NCBI GenBank assembly: GCA_963778375.1
Contig: CAVZTX010000030.1
Location: 62,001-126,000 of the forward strand
DNA length: 64,000 bases
Direction of reading: 5' to 3'
Source: CAVZTX01 sp963778375
GTDB taxonomy: Bacteria; Chloroflexota; Ktedonobacteria; Ktedonobacterales; Ktedonobacteraceae
Shown: positions 41,990 through 49,747 of the stretch, piece by piece
Layout of the letters: every line of letters starts with the position of its first letter
Position numbering within the stretch: the first letter of the stretch is position 1
Made by a program: the position numbers and the translations under genes
Notes under the pieces: model-generated
Database searches by the model: none
What the model was told of the DNA's origin: nothing
What the model saw: the letters and a program-made list of their open reading frames with translations, nothing else

Positions 41990-43647
41990 ACATAACCACC
42001 GGGATACGTGAACGGGTGCGCACCTGGATGCCCCTGGAAGATTTGCTTCCCGATCACCTGCCAGCATTCGTGCGTTCACCTGCCTACTTCTTCGGCGTTG
42101 TCTCCCTTTCCAGCCTCGTCCTCTTGATTCTCACCGGGATAGTGCTCGCCGCCTTTGGGCCGCAGTGGTGGCATGACAATGCCGTCGGCCATTTTGTGAA
42201 CAGTCTCCATTTCTGGTGCGCTGAGTTGTTCTTCTTCTCGATGACACTGCACCTGTGGGTCGCATTTTTCAAGGGGGCCTGGCGCCATGGCCGAGGGTTG
42301 ACCTGGGTATCCGGAGCGATTATCTTTCTGGCAGCAATCGGCACCGCCTTTACCGGCTACCTGTCTATGACGAACTTTAGTGCGCAATGGATCGCCGTCC
42401 AGGGCAAAGATGCGCTCAATTCCATTGGGATCGGTGCCTTCTTCAACCTGCTGAACTTTGGGCAGATGTATGGCTTTCATATCGTGATCCTGCCGCTCTT
42501 GCTCGTCCTGCTGGTCGGTATGCATCTGCTGCTGGTTCGCATCCGTGGCATTGTGCGTCCCTATGCCCCAACACTTGATGAGGAACGTGCTCGAGAAGCA
42601 CTCTGGGGAGGCGGAAGGCGCAAGAAGACCCAGATCACACCTCTGTCCACGCCGCGCCCGCGACCCTCCGACCAGGCCAGCTACTATCGCGGGCTCCGCA
42701 TGATGCCCTATGACCTCATTCGTGAAGGTTTGATCGCACTGGTCGCGGTCTTCGTTCTGGTGGTCGCCTTTGCCGGCTTCTTGTCATCGCCGGATGTGCC
42801 GCCTTTGACGCTTCAGCAGTACGCCCAGCAGAATTCGGTCGGCTTCGTTACCACCGCCATGCAGGAACTCAGCGGCACGAGCGTCATTGCCCAATATGGG
42901 CCACCCTACAACTCGGGGACTGGCTCCGTGCAGTCTCTCGGGCCAATTTCACTCCAGCAAGCAGCAGGTGTGACCATTCCCATCGATGTTGCTCACGTCT
43001 ATGTCCTTGATCCCTTAACCATCGCTGCACAGACTGACCCGCAGGTAGCGACGGCGCTCCAGACGTTTACGCACGCAGGGGCGAAGCAGCAGTCAGCCTG
43101 GGAAAATGCCTATACCACGGCGCTCAGTAAAGCGACGGGAAACAACGGTCATATGGTCGTTCCGCAGGGCAACTACGGCCCGCTTCCTACCATGATGGAC
43201 CACTTGCTCGCATTAGGCACCAGCGGTGCGTTAGACGGCTTGCTCCTGCGCAGTGGAGGCTTCTATCAGAATGACTTTACCAAACCGCTGCTCTTTTTGT
43301 CGGAGGATGCGCTGCCAACGAAAGCGGCACAATTCAACCTGCTGGGCTCGCAATGGGGAGTGATGAACGAGACCGGCAACTACCCGGGGCAGGCGTGGCT
43401 CTGGCTCTACACCTTCTGGTACCAGATACCGCCGTACAACACCTCGTCGAACGCTGATGCCCTGGTCGTGCTCACCATGGGAATCCTCACTGCCATACTC
43501 GTGGTGTTTCCTTTCCTGCCCTATCTCAATCGTCTGCCATATTACCTCGGCGTTCACCGCCTGATCTGGCGCGAGTACTATCGTGATGTAAGTAATGTGC
43601 ATGATGCGCGCACGGTCGAAGGCGTGAGTCCGGGTCCCGCACCGTAG
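41986..43647 (+). CDS. diheme cytochrome b (b/b6 family) with large extracytoplasmic insertion
   Basis: 553 residues. The N-terminal four-helix bundle carries the paired heme ligands H75/H89 (NSLHFWCAELFFFSMTLHLW) and H165/H180 (GFHIVILPLLLVLLVGMHLL); the spacings of 14 and 15 are those of cytochrome b6. A further TM helix at about 241-263 is followed by a soluble stretch of roughly 200 residues (about 270-480) and a last TM helix (about 489-510). It is a quinol-oxidising or -reducing membrane subunit. No Rieske protein or cytochrome c gene adjoins, so its redox partner is unknown. Confidence 0.9.
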   Translation: MNITTGIRERVRTWMPLEDLLPDHLPAFVRSPAYFFGVVSLSSLVLLILTGIVLAAFGPQWWHDNAVGHFVNSLHFWCAELFFFSMTLHLWVAFFKGAWRHGRGLTWVSGAIIFLAAIGTAFTGYLSMTNFSAQWIAVQGKDALNSIGIGAFFNLLNFGQMYGFHIVILPLLLVLLVGMHLLLVRIRGIVRPYAPTLDEERAREALWGGGRRKKTQITPLSTPRPRPSDQASYYRGLRMMPYDLIREGLIALVAVFVLVVAFAGFLSSPDVPPLTLQQYAQQNSVGFVTTAMQELSGTSVIAQYGPPYNSGTGSVQSLGPISLQQAAGVTIPIDVAHVYVLDPLTIAAQTDPQVATALQTFTHAGAKQQSAWENAYTTALSKATGNNGHMVVPQGNYGPLPTMMDHLLALGTSGALDGLLLRSGGFYQNDFTKPLLFLSEDALPTKAAQFNLLGSQWGVMNETGNYPGQAWLWLYTFWYQIPPYNTSSNADALVVLTMGILTAILVVFPFLPYLNRLPYYLGVHRLIWREYYRDVSNVHDARTVEGVSPGPAP

Positions 43648-43730
43648 ACAAAAGTGCTTGAGTGAGCCGCACGGGGAGGCTCACTCAGCAGGTAGTATGT
43701 CTCAATATTCAAATATAGAGGGAAAACAGA

Positions 43731-44138
43731 GTGCAAGAACAAGTGAAACAGCAGCATATTCCGGTCAAGGTCTACCGGACGGAAGAGCGCCTCATGATCG
43801 CGGCTCCGATGGCTGGACTGGAACCAGAGAACATTCTGGTCGAAGTCACCAACGATGGTCGCCTCATTCTTCATGGAGACCAGCGTGCCATGCTGAAAGA
43901 GGTCAAGGAATTGCTGATCGATGAATGGAGCGTGGGCGTCTATTACCGTGAACTCGCACTCCCAGTCCATGTCAATGCAAGGTGTGCCAATGTCACCTAT
44001 GGCAATGGCGTGCTGATGGTGGTCTTGCCCATCAGCGATCATACATCTCCCGCACGACTGACACTCGAACGGGTCACTCCTACGCATGGCGAACATAAAG
44101 GCAACGCAGGTCATCTTGCGACCTGCATTCAAATATGA
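43731..44138 (+). CDS. Hsp20/alpha-crystallin family small heat-shock protein
   Basis: 135 residues from GTG 43731. The alpha-crystallin domain is clear: PMAGLEPENILVEVTNDGRL, a middle GVYYRELALPVHVNARCANV, and the closing NGVLMVVLP. It is an ATP-independent holdase that binds unfolding proteins. The N-terminal arm is very short, and no IxI motif is obvious at the C-terminus apart from CIQI at the very end. It lies 83 bp after cytochrome b, probably in the same unit. Confidence 0.87.
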   Translation: MQEQVKQQHIPVKVYRTEERLMIAAPMAGLEPENILVEVTNDGRLILHGDQRAMLKEVKELLIDEWSVGVYYRELALPVHVNARCANVTYGNGVLMVVLPISDHTSPARLTLERVTPTHGEHKGNAGHLATCIQI

Positions 44139-44256
44139 TTGCACGAACTACTCTTCTGGCCCAAGCGACGAACGGTCCTGCTCACGCATGTTCTCACGCT
44201 CTGCCAATACGATGAACAGAAGAATATGACAACTACTAGTAACTCCCAGGAGGTGT

Positions 44257-44718
44257 ATGATGGTCACGGTAAGCGTTTCAGCCCCAAGAGAAGAAGGCTT
44301 TCTCACAATTGCTTCCCTCGTCAGGTCTATCCTGATCGTAGAGCATGACCCCATCCAGGGCGAGTCGGTCACCCAGCACTTTGCATGCAAGCCTCATTAT
44401 TATGCGAAACTGGTGACCAGTGCTGCGGCAGCGTTGGACTTCGTCAAACACATCAAGCCCAACCTGTTTCTCCTGGAGTATCATCTCCCCGACATAGATG
44501 GCCTGGCACTCTACGATCTGCTGCATGAGGCACACGAACTCGCAAGCATTCCTGCCATCGTCTTCGGTATCCCGTTGCCCACACAGGCTCTTGCTGTCGT
44601 CAAGACGCAGCGACTCGTGCTCCTGAGCACCACCATTGATCCGGATGGACTCGAACGCGCTATAGTGCAACTTGGCATAGGCAGTGAGACAAGTAGACCA
44701 CTCTTGGGCAGCATGTAG
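44257..44718 (+). CDS. receiver-domain-like protein lacking the phosphoacceptor aspartate
   Basis: 153 residues with the CheY plan: SILIVEHDP (acidic pair E29-D31), LFLLEYHLPDIDGLALYDLL and VLLSTTIDPDG. The phosphorylated aspartate is replaced by E74 and the conserved lysine near 124-130 (normally SKP) by T. It is therefore a pseudo-receiver, perhaps locked in an active-like state. No output domain is attached. AGGAGG precedes the first ATGs. It is the fourth gene of the cytochrome b cluster. Confidence 0.8.
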   Translation: MMVTVSVSAPREEGFLTIASLVRSILIVEHDPIQGESVTQHFACKPHYYAKLVTSAAAALDFVKHIKPNLFLLEYHLPDIDGLALYDLLHEAHELASIPAIVFGIPLPTQALAVVKTQRLVLLSTTIDPDGLERAIVQLGIGSETSRPLLGSM

Positions 44719-44763
44719 AGCGTTGATGATAGCATAAGCATGTTCCTCCAGGAGGTTAAACGC

Positions 44764-44868
44764 ATGAACGCTCCAGGCCCAGCCCAGTGCCAAACGGCAA
44801 ACGATGAAGTGAAGACGACACAATCTGAGTTTCAGGACTCACAGGATGCACCGCATCCCTACCGCTAG
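44764..44868 (+). CDS. short peptide ORF, 34 aa, with strong ribosome-binding site
   Basis: ATG 44764 is eight bases after AGGAGG; the product is MNAPGPAQCQTANDEVKTTQ followed by SEFQDSQDAPHPYR. The site itself lies in the palindrome CCTCCAGGAGG (44745-44755), so it could be self-masked. There is no homology I can name; it may be a real small protein or a chance frame. Confidence 0.35.
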   Translation: MNAPGPAQCQTANDEVKTTQSEFQDSQDAPHPYR

Positions 44869-45138
44869 TTTTTGACGCGAGAAATAACGCCTCTTTGCTA
44901 ATGCGCCGAAGGTTCATTCTACCTGGATTCTTCATGCCTGGATCACCCGAGGTTGGTTGCTCTAGCTTGAGGATAAATCCGAAGTCAACACACTAGCGAT
45001 ACAAAAAGCGAACCTCCCCTCATACTGCACCAACCCAAAGTGGAGCAGGAGTGAGAGCAGAAAAGAGGAGAGGTGTTTCATCCACTTCCACTTCCACGAA
45101 GGCTTTCCCAGGGGAAGATCAGCCGCAGAGGCTTCATT
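44869..45138. other. intergenic region, no gene seen
   Basis: About 270 bp between the short peptide ORF and promoter 7. No frame with a ribosome-binding site, hairpin terminator or repeat was recognised. Confidence 0.4.
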
Positions 45139-45170
45139 TAACGCTTGTTATAACGCTTCCTGGTTATTCT
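45139..45170 (+). promoter_or_regulatory. SARP-type direct-repeat promoter 7, before the ketopantoate-reductase-like operon
   Basis: TAACGC at 45139 and 45151 (12-bp pitch), N8, TATTCT at 45165-45170. The first start codon follows about 100 bp downstream. Confidence 0.7.
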
Positions 45171-45270
45171 TAATAGAGAGAGTACAGCTTTCCTCCCCAG
45201 ACCCAAATGACCTAAAGGAGACTGCTGGTCTTCATCTGTGATGGTCAGTAATGGAAGGAGGCAAAGAACA

Positions 45271-46224
45271 ATGAAAATACTCGTCTATGGAGCAGGAGTC
45301 ATTGGCAGTGTCTATGCCGCGCTACTGCAAGAGGCAGGTAACGACGTAACGCTCGTCGCGCGAGGCGCACGCGCGGTTTCGCTTCGCACGCATGGTCTTC
45401 TACTTGAAGATGCAGCTACCGGGAAATGCACGACAACGCCTATCGCCATCGTTGATCACCTGACTCCGGCAGAGAGCTATGACCTGGTGATGGTCACCGT
45501 ACGAATGGATCAGCTTGCCTCTGTCTTACCCTCTCTTGCCGCCAATCAACAAACTCCTACCGTGTTGTTTCTGCTCAATAACCCTGCTGACATGCAACGA
45601 CTCGAACTTATCGAACCGCAACGCATCGTACTCGGCTTTCCGGGAGTGGGAGGGACGCGACAGGCAGAAGTGGTACGGTATGTGCTCATTCGCCAACAGC
45701 AGACGACCATCGGGGAAGTGGATGGTCAGCTGACACCACGCATTCAGGAAATCGCTACTCTCTTCAGACAGGCAGGTTTCTCTGTTGCGCTTAGTCAAGA
45801 TATGCAAGCGTGGCTCAAAACGCACGCAATCTTTGTCTCGTGCATCTCGGCGGCGCTTGCCATGGAAGGTGGAGACAGTGTACGGCTTGGACACAACCGC
45901 AAGAGCGTCGTGATGCTGGTTCAAGCCATCCATGAAGGATTTACAGCCTTACAAGCACTCGGCGTTCCCATCTTCCCAGCCAATCTGAAGGTCATTTTTA
46001 CCTGGATGCCTACTTGGTTTGCAGTGCTGTACTGGCAATATGCTCTTCGAACGACGATAGGGACGCTTGCCATGGCTCCCCACGCAAACGCAGCCCGAGA
46101 TGAGATGCGTCAGGTAGCAATGGAAATCATGGCGCAGCTTCAGACTTCCTCGGTTCCAACACCCATCTTGAGCCACCTGCTGACGTTCCTAGAAGCTCCT
46201 GTCTCGCAAATGATCATCTCTTAG
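45271..46224 (+). CDS. ketopantoate reductase-like (ApbA/PanE family) dehydrogenase
   Basis: 317 residues from ATG 45271, preceded by AAGGAGG. The Rossmann fingerprint is ILVYGAGVIGSVYAALLQEA at the N-terminus; the second domain starts with the conserved lysine in WLKTHAIFVSCISAALA. PanE makes pantoate for CoA synthesis, but the ApbA C-terminal catalytic pattern is loose here, so other 2-keto reductions are possible. It is first in a unit with the SnoaL-like gene 77 bp downstream. Confidence 0.85.
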   Translation: MKILVYGAGVIGSVYAALLQEAGNDVTLVARGARAVSLRTHGLLLEDAATGKCTTTPIAIVDHLTPAESYDLVMVTVRMDQLASVLPSLAANQQTPTVLFLLNNPADMQRLELIEPQRIVLGFPGVGGTRQAEVVRYVLIRQQQTTIGEVDGQLTPRIQEIATLFRQAGFSVALSQDMQAWLKTHAIFVSCISAALAMEGGDSVRLGHNRKSVVMLVQAIHEGFTALQALGVPIFPANLKVIFTWMPTWFAVLYWQYALRTTIGTLAMAPHANAARDEMRQVAMEIMAQLQTSSVPTPILSHLLTFLEAPVSQMIIS

Positions 46225-46301
46225 TAGCAGATCCTGGAGTATGAAAACATACAAATTTCTGTCTGCAAAAAACAAGTACCCTCAAGAAAGGACCATCTTC
46301 C

Positions 46302-46718
46302 ATGTCAACCGAGCAGAACAAGACCCTCGTCCGGCGTTGGTGGGATGATTTCAATGCCCACCACCTGGACTTCGAGACGTTTATCCATCCAGAAATGTTG
46401 AACCACGCCGTTCCTCCAGAGAGACAGCGGGGGTTCGATCACTTTAAAGCGACGATCACCGACGGACTTACTTCCGTTCCTGACCAGCATTGGACTATTG
46501 ACGATCTGGTTGCTAAAGAGGACAAAGTGGTCTGCTACATGACGTGGAGTGGGACTCTGCAAAGTGGGTATCACGTTGTAGTTCCTACGCAGAGGCACTT
46601 CTCAATCCACCATGTGCACACCTTCCGTGTCACTGATGGCAAGTTCTCAGAACACTGGGCCATCAGGGCGGTGCGATCCCTTCCACAGAGGAAATTGAAA
46701 GCCATTCACGAACAATGA
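46302..46718 (+). CDS. SnoaL-like/ester cyclase family protein
   Basis: 138 residues in one cystatin-like alpha+beta barrel: NKTLVRRWWDDFNAHHLDFE helix, the TITDGLTSVPDQHWTIDDLV segment, then HHVHTFRVTDGKFSEHWAIR near the C-terminus. The family covers polyketide cyclases and many unassigned small enzymes. GAAAGGA precedes ATG 46302. Probably co-transcribed with the PanE-like gene. Confidence 0.85.
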   Translation: MSTEQNKTLVRRWWDDFNAHHLDFETFIHPEMLNHAVPPERQRGFDHFKATITDGLTSVPDQHWTIDDLVAKEDKVVCYMTWSGTLQSGYHVVVPTQRHFSIHHVHTFRVTDGKFSEHWAIRAVRSLPQRKLKAIHEQ

Positions 46719-46786
46719 GACACAACCCGATGGAATCGGGAGTAAGGGACTGAACACATCAGGAGTCCTCTAATGGAGGTGAAACC

Positions 46787-46990
46787 ATGAGCGATACCAT
46801 CACGCAAACGCGACTTTCAAAACGCTTAGATAACTATCTCAGCGAGTATACGAGCAAGAACGTCAGAAAAGCGTCGCTTTCCAAAAATGTGTGGGAGAAG
46901 GTATGGCAATTAGCAGACGTTGCACGGATACATAATATCCTTACTCCCGAACTTGTCGATGATGTTCGGATAGCATTACATAACCTTTAG
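46787..46990 (+). CDS. small hypothetical protein, 67 aa
   Basis: ATG 46787 follows GGAGGTG. The product is charged and helical (TRLSKRLDNYLSEYTSKNVR, KASLSKNVWEKVWQLADVAR) and ends ELVDDVRIALHNL. No family recognised. It is 68 bp downstream of the SnoaL-like gene and may end that unit. Confidence 0.6.
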   Translation: MSDTITQTRLSKRLDNYLSEYTSKNVRKASLSKNVWEKVWQLADVARIHNILTPELVDDVRIALHNL

Positions 46991-47096
46991 ACATCAGTGG
47001 CTTTGCATATAAAATTCGGCTAAACGGGTATTTTGTTTACATAACCTCCTCGCTGCTTAAGATGCGATTGTCATACTGTCACTTTGTTGATAAATG

Positions 47097-47124
47097 TTAC
47101 GTATTTGCGAAAAAAATGTATACT
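47097..47124 (+). promoter_or_regulatory. promoter, TTACGT-16-TATACT with extended TG
   Basis: TTACGT (47097-47102), a 16-bp A-rich spacer ending in TG, and TATACT (47119-47124), reading toward the 61-aa gene. Fourth and weakest member of the shared promoter set. Confidence 0.5.
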
Positions 47125-47187
47125 TATGATAGTCAAATACATCTTCTTGCGACAAAAAGGAAGAGCAAGTGAAAGGACACGATTGCT

Positions 47188-47373
47188 ATGGCTATGAATT
47201 GGAGAGACCCTAAGCACAACCTCCGAGTACAGATAATGGATCAAGAAAGAAAACACGGCGAAGAAAAGGGAAACTACCGAGGCCCTAACCTCACCATACG
47301 GGTGGCGATAGGCACCGTGATTATCCTCGCCCTCATGATTGTGATCCTCGTGCTGATGCTACACATTCTTTGA
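47188..47373 (+). CDS. small membrane protein, 61 aa
   Basis: A polar N-terminus (NWRDPKHNLRVQIMDQERKH) is followed by one TM helix at about 37-60 (IRVAIGTVIILALMIVILVL). AAAGGA lies upstream of the ATG. No family recognised. A decayed mobile region begins just downstream. Confidence 0.6.
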   Translation: MAMNWRDPKHNLRVQIMDQERKHGEEKGNYRGPNLTIRVAIGTVIILALMIVILVLMLHIL

Positions 47374-47560
47374 CAGAAAAAGCCGTTGAAAGACTGTATT
47401 AGAGACTGCCTCAACTGACTGTTTGAGCAACTTCCCCACTTTACTCGTCATTACTCCAATCCTGGCGCGTTTGCTCTTCTGCATCCACTGCGTCAATACC
47501 CCTACGTTTGGGGCTTTGAGGCGTGGCACTTGTTCAGATCGTCCCAACTGGGCATAGCGG

Positions 47561-47845
47561 TTATCCCTCCCCGTACTCGCGCCATTCCCGTTTAATCTGC
47601 TCCAGGTCCTTCATATCTTCCGACCAGGCGCGCCTACCTCGCTCTTCATCCTCCTGGGCTTCCTGCTCAAGTTGAGTGCGGTTCTGTTCAACGTAGGCCG
47701 CTAGCTCCAACAATTCGCCCGGTATAAACAGATGGGTATCGAGGATGCTGCGCCCACTCTGTCGGTCCTCAGAAGTCAGGACCTGATAGAAGCGGTACCT
47801 GCCACGCGCAATGCGGGTAACTTCGATACGTTCTCGCTCTGCCAT
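47561..47845 (-). CDS. hypothetical protein, 94 aa (cassette gene C)
   Basis: Begins MAERERIEVTRIARGRYRFY and becomes a long charged helix (LEQEAQEDEERGRRAWSEDM, KDLEQIKREWREYG). The first half has a beta-like pattern with YRFYQVLTSEDR. GAGGTAAG precedes ATG 47845. It is 5 bp after the 116-aa gene in a three-gene minus-strand cassette of unknown role. Confidence 0.65.
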   Translation of the reverse strand: MAERERIEVTRIARGRYRFYQVLTSEDRQSGRSILDTHLFIPGELLELAAYVEQNRTQLEQEAQEDEERGRRAWSEDMKDLEQIKREWREYGEG

Positions 47846-47850
47846 GTTTC

Positions 47851-48201
47851 TTACCTCTTGCTTTCCTTTGTCTTTGCCGGCTCCGCTTGTACTATGCGCT
47901 CATTCGGTGAGAACAGGACTGCCTTTTCGCGTCCCTCTTTACCTAATCTGATGCAATGCACCACGACATAGCAATTGCTGGCGGCATGGTGGATCGCTGC
48001 AACGCCTTTCATGGCGTGATACGCACTATCGTGATTACTACATCGTGCAAGCTCATACCAACCCCCATCGGAAACCAGTGAGCGTACTGAATAGGGATAC
48101 CAGAGCGCAAACTGAAACCATTCCTCTGTCGTCTTCCTATCGTCAACACGCCAGGGGTTCTCATCGGCTTTGGATGCGTATGTGGGCTGCTGCTTTGGCA
48201 T
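47851..48201 (-). CDS. hypothetical protein, 116 aa (cassette gene B)
   Basis: MPKQQPTYASKADENPWRVD leads into TTEEWFQFALWYPYSVRSLV. No known domain. GGAGTAG precedes ATG 48201. A truncated relative is present at 49380-49454 (MEKQPTYAPKADDNPWCVDD), showing this gene type occurs twice in the region. Confidence 0.65.
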   Translation of the reverse strand: MPKQQPTYASKADENPWRVDDRKTTEEWFQFALWYPYSVRSLVSDGGWYELARCSNHDSAYHAMKGVAAIHHAASNCYVVVHCIRLGKEGREKAVLFSPNERIVQAEPAKTKESKR

Positions 48202-48216
48202 CGTAGGCTACTCCTG

Positions 48217-48426
48217 CTATGCTTGCAGTTCTCTCCCCTCCTGACCAGACGCTTGCAGCAAATCGTGATTCTTCATCAGGAAGGTCAAGAGGTTCGTCGG
48301 CGCGTCATCGGTCAGCTTTATTTCCTGATGCTCGCCAGTCGTTTTCGAGATCCACAAGACACCATCCTCATAAATTTCGGCGAGCAGGCCGTCGCCGATC
48401 GCAGCACGTGTGAGTAAAGCTGCCAT
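48217..48426 (-). CDS. hypothetical protein, 69 aa (cassette gene A)
   Basis: MAALLTRAAIGDGLLAEIYE continues DGVLWISKTTGEHQEIKLTD. ATG 48426 is preceded by GGAGGAG; a longer frame to 48468 has none. It is followed 15 bp later by gene B. Function unknown. Confidence 0.6.
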   Translation of the reverse strand: MAALLTRAAIGDGLLAEIYEDGVLWISKTTGEHQEIKLTDDAPTNLLTFLMKNHDLLQASGQEGRELQA

Positions 48427-48660
48427 ATTCGTTACTCCTCCGCCGGAAATCAGCGGCTTTATAAGCAAACCCCTCGGCGATAGCTTGCTCTATCTGTTCG
48501 AGCTCATCTATACTACCTTAGCGTACAGTTTTCAGGTTTGGATGCGCTGACCCCATAATAGGCTTTTTCGGCAGGAAAAACAAGGCAAATTGATCGCTGC
48601 CCCCTCGCTATCTGAATGCCAGTCTTCATACTCGTCTTTGTTCGTTTTTTTTGACTAAAT

Positions 48661-48688
48661 TTGCATTTATTTGAAAATACTGTATAAT
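48661..48688 (+). promoter_or_regulatory. promoter, TTGCAT-16-TATAAT with extended TG
   Basis: TTGCAT (48661-48666), a 16-bp A-rich spacer ending in TG, and TATAAT (48683-48688), reading toward the 73-aa gene at 48808. Confidence 0.65.
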
Positions 48689-48807
48689 TATATAGTAACA
48701 TACTATTTTTCTATGTGTCGTCCCTCTCAAACCTGATCCTTTGTATCAACTGGTGCTTCGAGCACCTCTCTATAGCGAGACGGCAACTGACTTAAAGGAG
48801 CACAATT

Positions 48808-49029
48808 ATGCTACAACAACTCCCCACCACAAATGTGGCGATGATCCAGCGAGCACTTGACCTGCACCAGCAGGAGAGAGGACCGCATCTCTTAGGAAAC
48901 TTCCTAGGTACAGGCTATCATGAGCTTATATCTATCCGCAAAGGAAGCGGTAAGTATCTGGAAGGACAAAATGCTCTTTGTCATGAGAACGAATGGTGTG
49001 AGGTCGGAGCCATTTTCTACGAAACCTAA
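48808..49029 (+). CDS. hypothetical protein, 73 aa
   Basis: ATG 48808 follows AAAGGAG. The product has a helix (MIQRALDLHQQERGPHLLGN) then a beta-like stretch ending CEVGAIFYET. No known family. It has its own promoter, which argues that it is real. Confidence 0.55.
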   Translation: MLQQLPTTNVAMIQRALDLHQQERGPHLLGNFLGTGYHELISIRKGSGKYLEGQNALCHENEWCEVGAIFYET

Positions 49030-49379
49030 GCGACTTCAACGGCGAACACGACTAGAAGAAAGAACCCTCGACGAGGATGGAATGCAAGGCACCTGGAGCC
49101 TTTACCAGGGGTGTGTCACTCCAGCCGAATGAGATGACAGAATCCGTAGTGCGGGGATGACCTAATCAGCACACCGCAGCGCGCTAGAGCGGAAACGCCC
49201 CGTTGGTCATGCGGGGCAAGACTCCCATACATAGGCCGTAACTGCGCCTAATTGTATAACTTGCAAGGGAGACAGGCATAGTCACTAAGTCCTGGACAGT
49301 CGTAAGCAGCGAGAGCCGGTAGGAGCAATCTTAGCGGCTTTTGCTTTGTGCTTGACGCGACCTCAATATTTCAAGCCTT
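49030..49379. other. intergenic region with a GC-rich hairpin (49197-49217)
   Basis: GCCCCG (49197-49202) pairs with CGGGGC (49212-49217), preceded by AGCGGAAAC and followed by AAGACTCCC. The setting resembles the right end of an IS200/IS605-type element or a TnpB-associated RNA tail, but no tnpA or tnpB is present. No gene is called. Confidence 0.35.
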
Positions 49380-49454
49380 CTAGCAACGAGAAACATCGTC
49401 AACGCACCAAGGATTATCATCGGCTTTAGGCGCGTAGGTGGGCTGTTTTTCCAT
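49380..49454 (-). pseudogene. truncated copy of cassette gene B
   Basis: 24 codons, MEKQPTYAPKADDNPWCVDD then VSRC and stop, matching the first 20 or so residues of the gene at 47851-48201. ATG 49454 follows GGAGTAA inside the end of the upstream frame. Only the N-terminus survives. Confidence 0.6.
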
Positions 49455-49459
49455 CGTGC

Positions 49460-49741
49460 TTACTCCTGGCTCCCTAATCGCTGATAGTGCCAGCGCAGAT
49501 CCGACCCACTCCGATAGGAACAGAGCACATAGGAAGTCAGACCCACTTCCACCGTCCAGATATCTTCAAAATGCTCTGTAATGTTTGATGGAATCTCTGT
49601 ATACCATTCGCCAGGATGGTGAATCCAGCGCACCTTCGTCTGTTCTTCAGCAGTCAGGCCCTAGATGTCATAGTACAACTGCTGGACTACCGCCGGTGGT
49701 AGTTCTGCCCCATCGTCGGTGTAATCATGCGCATCGCTCAT
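49460..49741 (-). pseudogene. hypothetical gene interrupted by TAG
   Basis: From ATG 49741 the frame reads MSDAHDYTDDGAELPPAVVQ then QLYYDI, a TAG, and then GLTAEEQTKVRWIHHPGEWY and a coherent protein to TAA at 49460. Total 93 residues apart from the stop. It is 6 bp after the broken recombinase. Family unknown. Confidence 0.55.
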
Positions 49742-49747
49742 AACTAT

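Noticed and set aside
47359..47547. 62-codon minus-strand frame as a transposase fragment
   Set aside because: Some resemblance to the end of a transposase is possible, but no motif can be named.
48219..48417. Plus-strand frames opposite cassette gene A
   Set aside because: They are the opposite strand of a gene with a strong ribosome-binding site and have none of their own.
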